NCBI GenBank assembly: GCA_035578905.1
Contig: JAQJVL010002544.1
Coordinates: 29,077 to 93,076 of the forward strand
DNA: 64,000 nt
DNA from: Stictocephala bisonia
Lineage: Eukaryota; Arthropoda; Insecta; Hemiptera; Membracidae
Direction: 5' to 3'
Position numbers and translations under genes: made by a program
Shown here: positions 31,393-41,279 of the stretch, piece by piece
How the letters are laid out: each line of letters opens with the position of its first letter
How positions within the stretch are numbered: position 1 is the stretch's first letter
The notes under the pieces: generated by a model
What the model was told of the DNA's origin: nothing
Database searches by the model: none
Seen by the model: only the letters and a program-made list of their open reading frames with translations

Positions 31393-32999
31393 CAAAGAAG
31401 CAATGTCCTACTTGCAATGCGTTTGTACACGCATCAAATATGTCTTGACATCGTAAGACGAAAAAATGTATCGCAGCTTCCACAGGCTACCAATCAACGG
31501 TGCTAGCGCTCGGACCTTTTCCTTCAACCACCACTGTATGTCCTCAGAAGGAAACTTGTCCAGCATGTGGTGTTGACGTTCTGGCTAAAAATATGTCACG
31601 ACACCGTAAATCGAAACGCTGTTTGAGTATCACAGTTTCAAATAATCCTAACACTGCAATGCCAGTACTCAACCAGGCATCAAACTATTCGCAAAAGAAA
31701 CCATGCCCAAAGTGTGGAATTGAAGTGACTGCATCCAACATGTCACGGCATCGTAAATCGAAAAGATGCATCACGACTTCTTCTCCTGAGCAAACGGCTG
31801 CAGTTCCAGATATTCAGACTAGCTCAAATTCGAATGATGCTACAAAACAGGCATGTACTATATGTGGCACCGAAGTTTCTATTCGTAATATGCTTAGACA
31901 CAGAAAATCCAAAAAGTGTAACACTAATACGATGCTACGCAACAGAGTCAAACGTTTTGGAATCAAACCAGCTCCAGAATCGGTAATGTGTTGGGTATGC
32001 GAAAAGTCTATTGAAAAACCTAGATATGCCTCACATATAAAATCTAGGGTTCATAAACGAAGGGCAATGATGTATCCATACTCCACAGAATCAGTATTGT
32101 GTGAGGTATGTGAGAAGACTATCGAAAAGTCTAATTTGGTTTCCCATGTAAAATCTGAGGACCACAAACAAAGGAGGATGATGCTACCTTCGGATTTCGT
32201 TGTGTCCAATCCAACAATCAAAAGAATAGAGGAACGTTTTGCTCAACGACTACCAGCCTCAGGTCCTGAAATATCCGAACTTGTTGCAAAATATCCGAAG
32301 TCGAAAGTTAATCGCCGGCCTGTAAAACCACTCCAGACATACGATGAAGATTTTATGAAAAGTAAACGTACGACACCAATCAATCCCAGAGCTTACGCTC
32401 GCAAGACAAACAATCGACCAAATAGCCCATTGCTAGATGATGCTTCCCCAGTATCTTCTCCTCATAGTGACTTTGAGGTAGATTGGTCAGCCCCCATTCC
32501 TTCTCCAATCAGCCCTCTACCAGCTTCCCCAGTATCTTCTCCTGACTTTGAGGTAGATTGGTCAGCCCCCATTCCTTCTCCAATCAGCCCACTACCTGAT
32601 TCCCCGATTGCTTCTCCTAAGTCAAAGCCCGAAGATCATGATAGTTCTGATCCTGAATCATATTTGAGGGAGGCTGACATAGATAATGTTATAGAATTAT
32701 TGGGTAACGTAATCTCAGAAGCACGTAGAAATCCAAATTGGAACGAAGCTAAATTTAGAGATGCCATAAATGATTTCGATTTGTCATTTTTAGACGATCC
32801 TAAAAAGGAAGAAGTCGTGTTTGAACCACCAAAAAGAGTTGTACATTCGGATTCGAATAAAATTAGAAATATAATGGGATCTCCACCTCATTCACCAGAG
32901 TCTACACATAATCAGAGTTGGGATGAAGATGATCTCGATTTCGATTTAACATATTCACCTAAAAAAAAAAAAACAACATTAACGAGAAATCGTCATTGA
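31326..32999 (+). pseudogene. Polinton tandem zinc-finger protein, TGA-interrupted
   Basis: Reading from the ATG at 31326, the frame meets a TGA at 31446-31448 and then stays open to 32999. At least four repeats of the pattern C-x2-C-x8-N-M-S/L-x-H-R-K-S-K-x-C are seen (for example CPKCGIEV...SRHRKSKRC). Two C-x2-C-...-H-x5-H fingers (CWVCEKSIEK, CEVCEKTIEK) follow, then a proline/serine-rich acidic tail with a repeated FEVDWSAPIPSPISPLP block. The TGA falls in the first finger, where the other repeats have an arginine codon. Zinc fingers suggest nucleic-acid binding. The tail runs into a 13-A run (32961-32973), after which the polymerase frame is open, so this ORF and the polymerase may be parts of one gene. 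Confidence 0.7.
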
Positions 33000-35900
33000 A
33001 TATACCAAACAGTCCCGTTTATGGATCTCCACTTCACTTTCCAGACAGTCCCTCATATTCACCACTGAGTCCAACTGATAAAAGAGAAGAAGAAGAAGAC
33101 GACGACGACGACGACGATCTAAGTTCAGATTCAGATTCCGTGTGTACTGTAATTGAGAACCCCAAGTACAAAAATAAAAACAAACCAGATAATCCAACGT
33201 TGGAAAACTCGCCACAGAACAATGTGGATGAAGAGAAAGAAGAAACATTCGAACTACATTCACTGGCCGAGGCTATCCGGGAAAAACAAACCGCTTTCTG
33301 GGGACGATTGAAAACCTACACTATTGCTAATCAACTAGCATTCAAAGATGTGTTCCGTTTCTTTAATGCGTATAAACCCCTAGTCATTGAGCTGATTGAA
33401 AATGAAATATTGAAAAATAACCTAAAAGCTAACGTTTGGTTTTTCGCTGTTTACAAACGGCCAGCAGATGGCAAGGTTATTGAGCGAACCATGAATTTCA
33501 AAACGAAAAATACAGTATTACTGCCCACTTCAGATATATCAGAATATTACGATAGCACAAAGAAAAAAATCATGGCCCAGATGGAGGAATTTCAGGAGAA
33601 CGGATCGCAATGGACGCTCAAAAATATCGAAGGCATGGAAATTAGATTGAACAAATATATTCCCCTGAAGGGAGCTAGCTACATACCACTACCTCCAGCT
33701 ATTGAAAACCGGAAAGCTGTTATCAATGTGGAAAATAATGATCAAAAGTGTTTCTTGTGGAGCATTTTAGCCGCACTTTACCCAGCAAAGAAACATTCTC
33801 AACGGGTGAGCAAGTATAAAGCACATGAACATGAATTTGACGAATATCTTAAAGGTATTGATTTCCCGGTACAGACTTCCAAAGTTCCGACATTTGAGGA
33901 ACGTTCCGGTATTTCAATTAACATATATGCTTATGATGAAAAGTTTATAATCTATCCTCTCCTAGTTACAAATGAAGAAAAAGTCCAACACGTAGATTTG
34001 TTGTATATGAAGAATGAAAAGCAAGCTCATTACTGTTACATAAAGAATCTGGAAAAATTAGTGAATTCACAAGTGACAAAAAATGGACATAGAATCTGGC
34101 TGTGCAGACGGTGTCTTCAGCATTTCGGAAGAGAGGATTTGTTAGATAAACATAAATTGGACTGTGGGAACCACAAAGCTTTGAGAGTCGAGTTGCCAGA
34201 TGAAGGTTCTTTCATCAAATTCAGACAATTCAACTGCTCGATGAGAGTCCCGTTTGTATTCTACGCTGATTTCGAATGTTGTTTGATTCCAATAAAAGAA
34301 GCACAAAAGGAGAAGGATCCAACCGAAGGAATCACAGAACCCTATACCCTGCGATATCAAAAACATCGACCAATAAGTTTCTGTTTGTATGGAACACACG
34401 ACAGAGGTATTTATAAACCACCAGTTAGTTATTTCGGCGAGGATGCAGCTTCAAAATTTGTAGATACATTAATATGTGAATCGGAGGAAATCTTTAAACG
34501 CTACAACAGTGAGAATGCGGTTCCAATGTTACCACTGACTGATCTTGAATTGAGAGAGGTTGAAATCACCAACAGATGTCACATATGTAGAAAATTATTA
34601 GAAGATGACCGCGTGATGGATCATGATCATATAACCGGTAAATTCAGAGGTGTTGCCCATAACAAATGTAATTTGAATTATAAAGTGCCTAATTTCATAC
34701 CCGTCTTCATTCACAACTTGGCTGGTTATGATACACACCTATTCATTAAGCAATTCGGAGAGCGTGGTAACACTATCGATATAATACCAAACAACGAAGA
34801 GCGGTACATTTCGTTTACTGTGAAGGTGGAAAATGGTATTAAACTACGATTCCTTGATTCTTTCAAATTTATGAGTCTCAGTTTGGACACTCTCGTAAGC
34901 AACCTGCCTAAAAGTAAACTAATGCATACTATCAAACACTATGAGAATGAATCTGTAGATCTGCTACTGAGGAAGGGTGTCTATCCATATGATTATATGG
35001 ATTCGTTGGACAAGTACAATGAGACATCACTACCGCCAAAATCAGCATTTTATAATAAATTAAATAAGACCAATATCACAGAGCAAGATTACAAACACGC
35101 TTGTATGGTCTGGCATGATCTAGGAGTTAAAGACCTAAAGGAATACACACTGTTATACAACACTACAGATGTACTGCTACTGGCTGATGTCATGGAAAAT
35201 TTTAGAGATGTGTGCATGGGAATATACAAATTAGATCCGGCATGGTATTTCACAGCACCAGGTCTAGCTTGGAGTGCGATGCTGAAAACTACAAATGTAA
35301 AACTTGACCTATTGTCTGATGTTAATATGCTACTGATGTGGGAAAAAATGGTTCGAGGTGGAATATCTCAATGCTCGAACCGTCACGCTAAAGCTAACAA
35401 CCCCTATATGAAAGATTATGACTCAACCCTTCCATGCACATATCTAACCTATCTAGATATGAACAATCTTTACGGTCATGCGATGAGTCAGCCGATGCCG
35501 ATAAAAGACTTTCGCTGGGTGAAAGATGGAGCTGACATTGGTGCAGATATAGAGTATTTCGATGTTACAAAAATTAACGATGATGATACAATCGGTTATA
35601 TACTTGAAGTTGACTTGGTGTACCCTGAAAACCTACACGATCAACATTCTGATCTCCCCCTAGCTCCTGAGCGAATGTGTCCACCAGGGTCTAAAGAAGC
35701 AAAATTACTAACCACTCTATACAACAAAGAAAGATATGTTTTACACTATCGTAATTTAAAACTCTATTTATCATTGGGTATGCAGGTCACGAAGATCCAC
35801 AGAATAATAAGTTTCGTACAGTCAAAATTTCTCGAAAAATATATCAACTTAAACACGAAGTATCGCATAAAAGCCCAAAACGACTTTGAGAAGGATTTCT

Positions 35901-36073
35901 ATAAACTGATGAATAATGCAGTATTCGGAAAGACTATGGAAAATATTCGGAACCGTGTAGACATTCGTCTCGTTTCAAAATGTGATCAGCTTGAGAAATT
36001 GATTGCCAAACCTAATTTCGCGAGCCGGACGATTTTCTGTGAAAACTTAGCTGCAATTGGTTCATATGGCTAG
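32996..36073 (+). pseudogene. polB: Polinton protein-primed DNA polymerase B, main part
   Basis: 1025 open codons. The frame is open upstream of 32996 into the poly-A run and there is no credible ATG before about residue 165. The N-terminal half holds a region with KCFLWS (about residue 251) and HYCYI (about 345) that may be a papain/OTU-like fold. A CRRC...H zinc site comes next. The 3'-5' exonuclease follows with Exo I (YADFE, about 423-427), Exo II (NLAGYD, about 573) and Exo III (YNTTD, about 721). A CHIC...MDHDHITG...C zinc/HNH-like insert lies at about 528-560. Polymerase motif A is DMNNLYG (about 820) and motif B is KLMNNAVFGKT (about 969). The frame ends in a TAG at 36071-36073, and polymerase sequence goes on in another frame from about 36057. 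Confidence 0.93.
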
Positions 36074-36725
36074 AGTAAAAACGAAATTTAACAAACCCAT
36101 AAATGTAGGTGCGTGTGTTCTCGACGTATCAAAGTTGATGATGTACAAATTCCATTATAATGTAATGAAAAAACGTTACGGCGATAAAATATCATTGCAA
36201 TATACAGACACAGATTCTCTTACGTACAAGATAGAAACAAGTGATTTTTATCAGGACATGCAAAGTATGATTAAATATTTTGACACTAGTGATTATGCAG
36301 AAAACAATCCGTACGGTATGCCCCGAGTTAACAAAAAAATATTGGGCAAAATGAAAGACGAACTAAAGGGTTCTATCATGCGAGAATTCGTCGGGCTTAG
36401 ATCCAAAATGTACGCGTATCAATTAGAAGATGGAGAAAAGAATGACGAAAAAAATAAACTAGATAAACTGAAAACCTCCAAACGATCTAAAGGGGTTAAA
36501 AAGTCTGTTGTGGAAAATGAGATATCATTTACAGACTACAAGGAGTGTCTGTTCAAAGGGAAAACTAAATACGCATCTATGAACATGATACGTAGTTCTA
36601 GGCATGAACTATTCAGTGTTGAGCTATTCAAAACATCACTGAGTAGTAAAGATGACAAACGCTACATATTAGAAGATGGGATCAAATCACTACCCTGGGG
36701 ACATTATAAAATACCCCACTTATAA
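36057..36725 (+). pseudogene. polB: Polinton DNA polymerase B, C-terminal part (frame-shifted)
   Basis: 222 codons overlap the end of the preceding ORF by 17 bp in a different frame. They begin with NKPINVG-type residues and hold the metal-binding motif C (YTDTDS, about residues 48-53) and the thumb region ending LPWGHYKIPHL. A polymerase needs motifs A and C together, so the two pieces are one gene split by a 1-nt change at about 36055-36060. Confidence 0.92.
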
Positions 36726-36757
36726 GTACCCATCTGGAATGGATATCAATTATCAAA

Positions 36758-37414
36758 GTGTATGTTAATGACTACTTCGACAACGACCTGATACCGAGAC
36801 CACTACGCTGTTTAATTGTTGGCCCGTCCGGTAGTGGGAAAACGAACCTTTTGCTGAACTTTATTTACGACGGCCAAGGGTTGACATTTAAGAACTTGTA
36901 CGTGTTCAGTAGATCAATCGATCAGACTGCGTACTCTAACCTTCGTGACATGTACGCCCAAGTTGGGGTGAAGTTAGGGAAACAGATAGCGTTTTTTTAT
37001 ACAAGCTGCGAAGACCTAATCTCAGTTGATGAATGTGAACCAAATTCGTTGGTGGTTTTCGACGACTGCCTTCTTGAAAAACAAACCCCAATAAAAGAAT
37101 ACTTTATTCGAGGTCGACATAAACTCATATCCTGTGTGTATCTCAGCCAGAGCTATGGGCGTGTGGATATGCAAGTAATCCGTAACAATGTCAATCTACT
37201 TTGCGTGTTCAATCAGAATAAGCACTACAGCAAGCGAATATATGAAGACTTTGTCGGCTCAGATATGTCGTACATCCAATTTGAATCTATGTGCAAGAAA
37301 TGTTGGAGTCAACCACACGGCTTTCTATCTATTGACATGAGCAAAAAAGTACACTCGGGAAAGTACAAATGTATGTTAAATGAAAAACTTATACCCAAGC
37401 CAGTTGCAAGATAA
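36758..37414 (+). CDS. Polinton A32/FtsK-like packaging ATPase
   Basis: 218 codons. Walker A is GPSGSGKTN (about residues 22-30) and Walker B is SLVVFDDC (about 97-104). A sensor-like SCVYLSQSYG comes next. This is the A32-type genome-packaging ATPase that pumps DNA into the capsid. The frame starts at a GTG. No in-frame ATG is visible nearby, but upstream codons are also open. An ATG in another frame (36739) begins a short peptide that stops at once, so the true start is unclear or lost. TATAAGTA stands about 30 bp upstream. Confidence 0.9.
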   Translation: MYVNDYFDNDLIPRPLRCLIVGPSGSGKTNLLLNFIYDGQGLTFKNLYVFSRSIDQTAYSNLRDMYAQVGVKLGKQIAFFYTSCEDLISVDECEPNSLVVFDDCLLEKQTPIKEYFIRGRHKLISCVYLSQSYGRVDMQVIRNNVNLLCVFNQNKHYSKRIYEDFVGSDMSYIQFESMCKKCWSQPHGFLSIDMSKKVHSGKYKCMLNEKLIPKPVAR

Positions 37415-37450
37415 AAATCTAACAGACCGTATTTAAATAAGTATAGCACT

Positions 37451-38197
37451 ATGGCTAATGTATTGGAAGCAAAACGTCTTGAAGAGCTACAGCGAGAACT
37501 TATACGCAAATTCAGAGCCGCTGAGAAAGAGGAGCGGTCATCTGGCTCTCGACCATCAATAGAGCACCACCCTTCAGAAAAACCACCCAACATTTTGACT
37601 CCGCTTCCTAAGGAGTCTGAGCCTCTAACGGTGGTAAAAGCCAAACAGTTGGAGGAACTGAACGATAATTTGAAGAATGAATTTTCCAGTGTATACGTGC
37701 AAGAAATGCAGGAGATGCGCGAAAGGCAGAAAAAGTATGAGCCCATAACGAATGCAATCATAAAACAAAAAGAGAAAGATGCAGTCAACGAGGCTAAAGA
37801 AATGGAAGAACGTAAAAGACTACGTATGCGACAACTCATGCGAATACCATTAACGAGATCTGGTACACCAGACGGACGAAGCCCGTTGTCTGAGCGTTCT
37901 GACATAGATACTCCTTCACAAGAATTGAATCAATCGTTTAAACAACTGATGGATACAAAGAAAATTACACTGGGATTGACTGCATCAAGTTATTTACCTA
38001 AAGCCCGAGATGCTCAGTTCAGTATTTGGTACGATGACAATGCTAATCAAGCTAAAATTGGATCCGAGCCGATCACGTTTAATTACGACGATATCGTACT
38101 AATAAAGGATCAAAAAACTTACAAAGGCACGGTTGGTCTTTGGCGTCTTTTGACGAAAAACGATTACATTAGTGATGACAACTATACATACGCCTGA
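37451..38197 (+). CDS. Polinton coiled-coil protein, N-terminal half of PLA2 protein
   Basis: 248 codons from an ATG 36 bp after the ATPase stop. Residues 1-130 are rich in charged heptads (EAKRLEELQREL, AKQLEELNDNL), predicting coiled coil. The C-terminal part (FSIWYDD, YKGTVGLWRLL) is a conserved block in arthropod Polinton proteins, where the same frame normally continues with a D...Y..ILL..N segment. That segment is found here at the start of the next ORF in another frame. I therefore read 37451-38984 as one gene broken by a frameshift at about 38,175-38,195, though a natural 26-bp overlap cannot be excluded. Confidence 0.75.
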   Translation: MANVLEAKRLEELQRELIRKFRAAEKEERSSGSRPSIEHHPSEKPPNILTPLPKESEPLTVVKAKQLEELNDNLKNEFSSVYVQEMQEMRERQKKYEPITNAIIKQKEKDAVNEAKEMEERKRLRMRQLMRIPLTRSGTPDGRSPLSERSDIDTPSQELNQSFKQLMDTKKITLGLTASSYLPKARDAQFSIWYDDNANQAKIGSEPITFNYDDIVLIKDQKTYKGTVGLWRLLTKNDYISDDNYTYA

Positions 38198-38984
38198 CGA
38201 TTGGAATGCATACAAAGATATATTGCTCAGAACAAATTCCATATTTCAGAAAAACGATCCTCTTTCAAATCGACCGAAAGCGAGTCAGGGTCGTAAATGG
38301 AAACGCATGATCAAACGAATTTGGGAAGAAAATATAAAGACTGACAATAATGATGAAATGACTGGGTCTGGGTTGGCAGTCTACAGCAGTAGGCCGGTAG
38401 AATACAAATACATCAGCAATCTCAATGAACTGGTAAAACGATTGAATTACATTTACGCTCAAGAAATGGCCGGCAACAACAATTTTCATAACGAGAAACT
38501 ATCTCTCGTCAAATTCATATACGACAGAATGGAAGAGTTAGTGCAGACTCCACGAGGAACAAAATATCTAGTACGTTGTCTTTCAGCATTACCGGAGAGT
38601 GTGATCGAAGGCTCTGGGCTTTTGAACGATATCATCAACAATCTACCGTTCGAGCTTCATGCTCCACGCAATTTGCAATTTGATACGTACAATTTTTGTG
38701 GACCCGGTACAAAACTAGACGAACGATTGGCTAGAGGAGATAAAGGAATCAACCCACTTGACGAGGCGTGCAAAGAACATGACATTTGGTACAGCAAACA
38801 CAAAAATACAGAAGACAGATGGGTGGCCGATCGTGAGTTGCAGAAGAAGGCGTGGCGTAGAGTCATGGCACCTGATGCTGATTTGAATGAACGTGCAGTT
38901 GCTCTTGCTACAACCGGTGGAATGTGGCTGAAACGTAAACTCGGCATGGGTTTGGGTACGTCCGGTTCTATGTACCCTATGTGA
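38175..38984 (+). CDS. Polinton minor virion protein with phospholipase A2 domain
   Basis: 269 residues from an ATG that overlaps the preceding ORF. Residues 173-225 match the phospholipase A2 pattern of parvovirus VP1: calcium loop NFCGPGTKL (174-181), then ACKEHDIWY (199-206) with the catalytic His-Asp pair at 202-203, and ADRELQ (219-223). In parvoviruses such a domain breaches endosomal membrane during entry. The same role here is inference. Two GSGL sites (MTGSGL at 62-67, IEGSGL at 144-149) fit the adenovirus protease consensus (M/I/L)-x-G-x|G. A glycine-rich hydrophobic tail ends the protein. Confidence 0.88.
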   Translation: MTTIHTPDDWNAYKDILLRTNSIFQKNDPLSNRPKASQGRKWKRMIKRIWEENIKTDNNDEMTGSGLAVYSSRPVEYKYISNLNELVKRLNYIYAQEMAGNNNFHNEKLSLVKFIYDRMEELVQTPRGTKYLVRCLSALPESVIEGSGLLNDIINNLPFELHAPRNLQFDTYNFCGPGTKLDERLARGDKGINPLDEACKEHDIWYSKHKNTEDRWVADRELQKKAWRRVMAPDADLNERAVALATTGGMWLKRKLGMGLGTSGSMYPM

Positions 38985-38988
38985 ATAC

Positions 38989-38996
38989 TATAAGTG
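38989..38996 (+). promoter_or_regulatory. TATAAGTG motif before capsid gene
   Basis: TATAAGTG lies 16 bp before the capsid ATG. The same octamer occurs just before the basic-protein ATG (41271-41278) and four times in the left leader. It may be a promoter element of the Polinton. Confidence 0.4.
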
Positions 38997-39011
38997 GTGA
39001 TATATTTCACA

Positions 39012-40241
39012 ATGGAAGCGATCTACACCAAGTTTATGGGCGGTGTTGTGCGGAGTGAGTACAGGACTGTTAACGCAGTGTCTGATCTCAATTTCAACAC
39101 ACCGAACAACTACACTGTGTTCAGATTGGATCATGGTGATGCGTTTTACGATTCTCGCATAATGTTTCACATTCAAGGTGAAGTCGTGAAAAAATCAGAC
39201 GGGTCGGCATACCCAAAGAATTCTACTATAAAACTTGTTAACAACTTCCCAGCTTTCCTGTTCTCACGAATTGAGCTAAAGAAACACAACACAATCATTG
39301 ATAGCGTAGACAATCCAGGTGTAACAGGCTACATCAAGGGTATGTTGATGTACACAAATACGGCCACACTTTCAAACTGCGGTTTCGTATCCCAGTACAG
39401 TGGAGGGGGCAAATTTGAAGCACTAGGTACGCTCGGTCATCTTGGTCTTGGCTTTTTCGACCACCTTCAGTATCCGATGTATAAAGGTGGATTTGAAATC
39501 ACATTCACGCGTTCCGAAGACAATGACGCTCTGTATCATTGGAAAGGTTCAGAAGCAACCGATGTTGAACCTGAAGATGGAAAGGTAAAAATTACATCGT
39601 TTGTTCTACGCGTACCGTTGGTAGAATACTCATCTACCAGTCGTATACAACTTATTGCGGGATTGAAAGAATTGAGCGACAAAGACAGACTATCGTTCAG
39701 ATACTACCAATGGCAGTGTATCGAGAAGAAAGGCGTGTTTGGATCTTCATTCAACTTTGACATCACCAACGTTTATCGGAGTGTGAACGATCCACGTTTC
39801 GTCATAATTGGTTTGCAAACTAATCGCTCGAACGACCAAAAGGCAAATCCATCAGTTTTCGACAGTTGTACCATAAAGAACGTAACCGTCAAAATAAACG
39901 GTGATCGCTACCCACAGGAATTGCAAAACTTGAATATGTCAGATTCAAAGTGGCGACTTCTTTACGATCAGTATGTACGTTTTCGAATGGTGAACTTTGG
40001 GGATTCTGATGTTATGTTAACTCCTGAGAATTTCCAAAGCAACTTTCCAATAATGGTCGTAGATACTCATCTACATCCACAGTCGACAGACAGATCTAGA
40101 AGCGATATACAAGTTGAGTTATACTTTATAAATCCAGTCGCACCTCCAGCAGCGAACAGTGGTACCACAGCTTACGTTGTTGTTGTCGCAGAAACAAACT
40201 TCACGTATGACATTACTCGAAATACAATCACATTTTGCTAG
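39012..40241 (+). CDS. Polinton major capsid protein (double jelly-roll)
   Basis: 409 residues from ATG 39012. A GTG start six codons earlier is also in frame but is unlikely in a eukaryote. The sequence is beta-rich, with conserved capsid blocks: NFPAFLFSRIELKKHNTIID near residue 80, VEYSSTSRIQLI near 210, FNFDITNVYRSVNDPRFVII near 250, and FPIMVVDTHLH near 350. These fit the double jelly-roll-like domain of Polinton capsid proteins. The ORF is intact and ends cleanly before a polyadenylation signal. It is the shell protein of the presumed virion. Confidence 0.9.
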   Translation: MEAIYTKFMGGVVRSEYRTVNAVSDLNFNTPNNYTVFRLDHGDAFYDSRIMFHIQGEVVKKSDGSAYPKNSTIKLVNNFPAFLFSRIELKKHNTIIDSVDNPGVTGYIKGMLMYTNTATLSNCGFVSQYSGGGKFEALGTLGHLGLGFFDHLQYPMYKGGFEITFTRSEDNDALYHWKGSEATDVEPEDGKVKITSFVLRVPLVEYSSTSRIQLIAGLKELSDKDRLSFRYYQWQCIEKKGVFGSSFNFDITNVYRSVNDPRFVIIGLQTNRSNDQKANPSVFDSCTIKNVTVKINGDRYPQELQNLNMSDSKWRLLYDQYVRFRMVNFGDSDVMLTPENFQSNFPIMVVDTHLHPQSTDRSRSDIQVELYFINPVAPPAANSGTTAYVVVVAETNFTYDITRNTITFC

Positions 40242-40244
40242 GTA

Positions 40245-40262
40245 AATAAAAAAAACTTTATT
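40245..40262. terminator. convergent polyadenylation signals
   Basis: AATAAA (40245-40250, plus strand) follows the capsid stop by four bases. TTTATT (40257-40262) is the minus-strand AATAAA for the integrase. One short AT-rich block serves both converging genes. Confidence 0.75.
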
Positions 40263-40275
40263 TTTTTGTTCATTT

Positions 40276-41262
40276 TTAAAATACTGACTTTTGGAGCTCT
40301 TTTTGATAAAACGATCCGATAATATGTTCTCCTTCAGAATCTTTGATATTATATGTGACTGGATTTGTATTATTAACTTGATAAACGGTAAATACTTCTC
40401 GAGTCCAGTTGCGTCCGTACTTGTTTGCATAGTGACCCTTATTTTTCGTAATCCTAACTCTATCACCAATCTTGAGTGTAGGTTTTCGCACTGCTGATGT
40501 TGTTTCATCCCTGCTTGCATATCTGCGTCTAAGCTCAGGTTCACATTCCGCATTAACCTCAACTGGCATCATACCAATCGTTCTATGAAAACTGCTGTTG
40601 TAGTCTTTCAGTAAAGACTGGAGAATGTCAATCCAACGAAATGACTTACGCACTTCAAATTGTACTTTCATTTTCTCATTTAGAGTACGGTTGAATCTTT
40701 CTACTATCGCACTCTTTTCCTCATTCTCAGTATGATACATCTTGATGTCATGTTCCTTCAACAAACGCCTGAAGTCACTGTTTACGAATTCACGCCCTTT
40801 GTCTGTATGAAGTAGATTGGGTGACTCGTGCCCACATTGCCAAGCTCTTTCTAATATAACTCTAAATGCGTCGGCTACATCAGATCCACTTTTTCTGACT
40901 AATGGTTCTGACCAAGCATATTTTGAGAACGTGTCTATGACATTTAGAATGTACTTGTAACCATCGTTTTCACCTCTATACCTATCCATGATGACCAAAT
41001 CGGCAGCCCACAAATCATCGATTCCAAGCGTTATGATTCTTCGTTTCGGAAATTTCTTTATCACCGGTCGATGCAATTCTTTCGCTTCGATCAAGGAAGG
41101 TTTCATTTGGTTAGCAAAATCCGGAGCTTTAATAAATGTACTCTTTTCTTTTCCACAAACTACGCATTGTGCCTTGTGTCGCCACTTTTCGTTAACTGTT
41201 TTCAAAGTCTCAACATTTATTGAGCTCGTTTTTATTTTACACTTTGGACAGTAAATATCCAT
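40276..41262 (-). CDS. Polinton retroviral-type integrase
   Basis: 328 residues, intact, the only gene on the minus strand. An N-terminal zinc site (CPKC at 5-8, CVVC at 33-36) precedes the rve core with catalytic D88 (WAADLV), D154 (LHTDKGREF) and E188 (SAIVERFNRTL). A C-terminal basic SH3/chromo-like part follows (KIGDRVRI near 265). It inserts the linear element and makes the 6-bp target duplication. It converges with the capsid gene and is divergent from the basic-protein gene, with only 17 bp between the two ATGs. Confidence 0.95.
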   Translation of the reverse strand: MDIYCPKCKIKTSSINVETLKTVNEKWRHKAQCVVCGKEKSTFIKAPDFANQMKPSLIEAKELHRPVIKKFPKRRIITLGIDDLWAADLVIMDRYRGENDGYKYILNVIDTFSKYAWSEPLVRKSGSDVADAFRVILERAWQCGHESPNLLHTDKGREFVNSDFRRLLKEHDIKMYHTENEEKSAIVERFNRTLNEKMKVQFEVRKSFRWIDILQSLLKDYNSSFHRTIGMMPVEVNAECEPELRRRYASRDETTSAVRKPTLKIGDRVRITKNKGHYANKYGRNWTREVFTVYQVNNTNPVTYNIKDSEGEHIIGSFYQKELQKSVF

Positions 41263-41279
41263 GACTTAGTTATAAGTGT
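41263..41279. promoter_or_regulatory. 17-bp divergent intergenic spacer with TATAAGTG
   Basis: The integrase ATG (41260-41262, minus) and the basic-protein ATG (41280, plus) are 17 bp apart. The spacer holds TATAAGTG (41271-41278). Any promoter for either gene must overlap the other coding sequence. Confidence 0.4.

Noticed and set aside
32979..33263. Minus-strand ORF opposite the polymerase start
   Set aside because: Shadow of the acidic (GAA/GAC) repeat stretch of the polymerase ORF.
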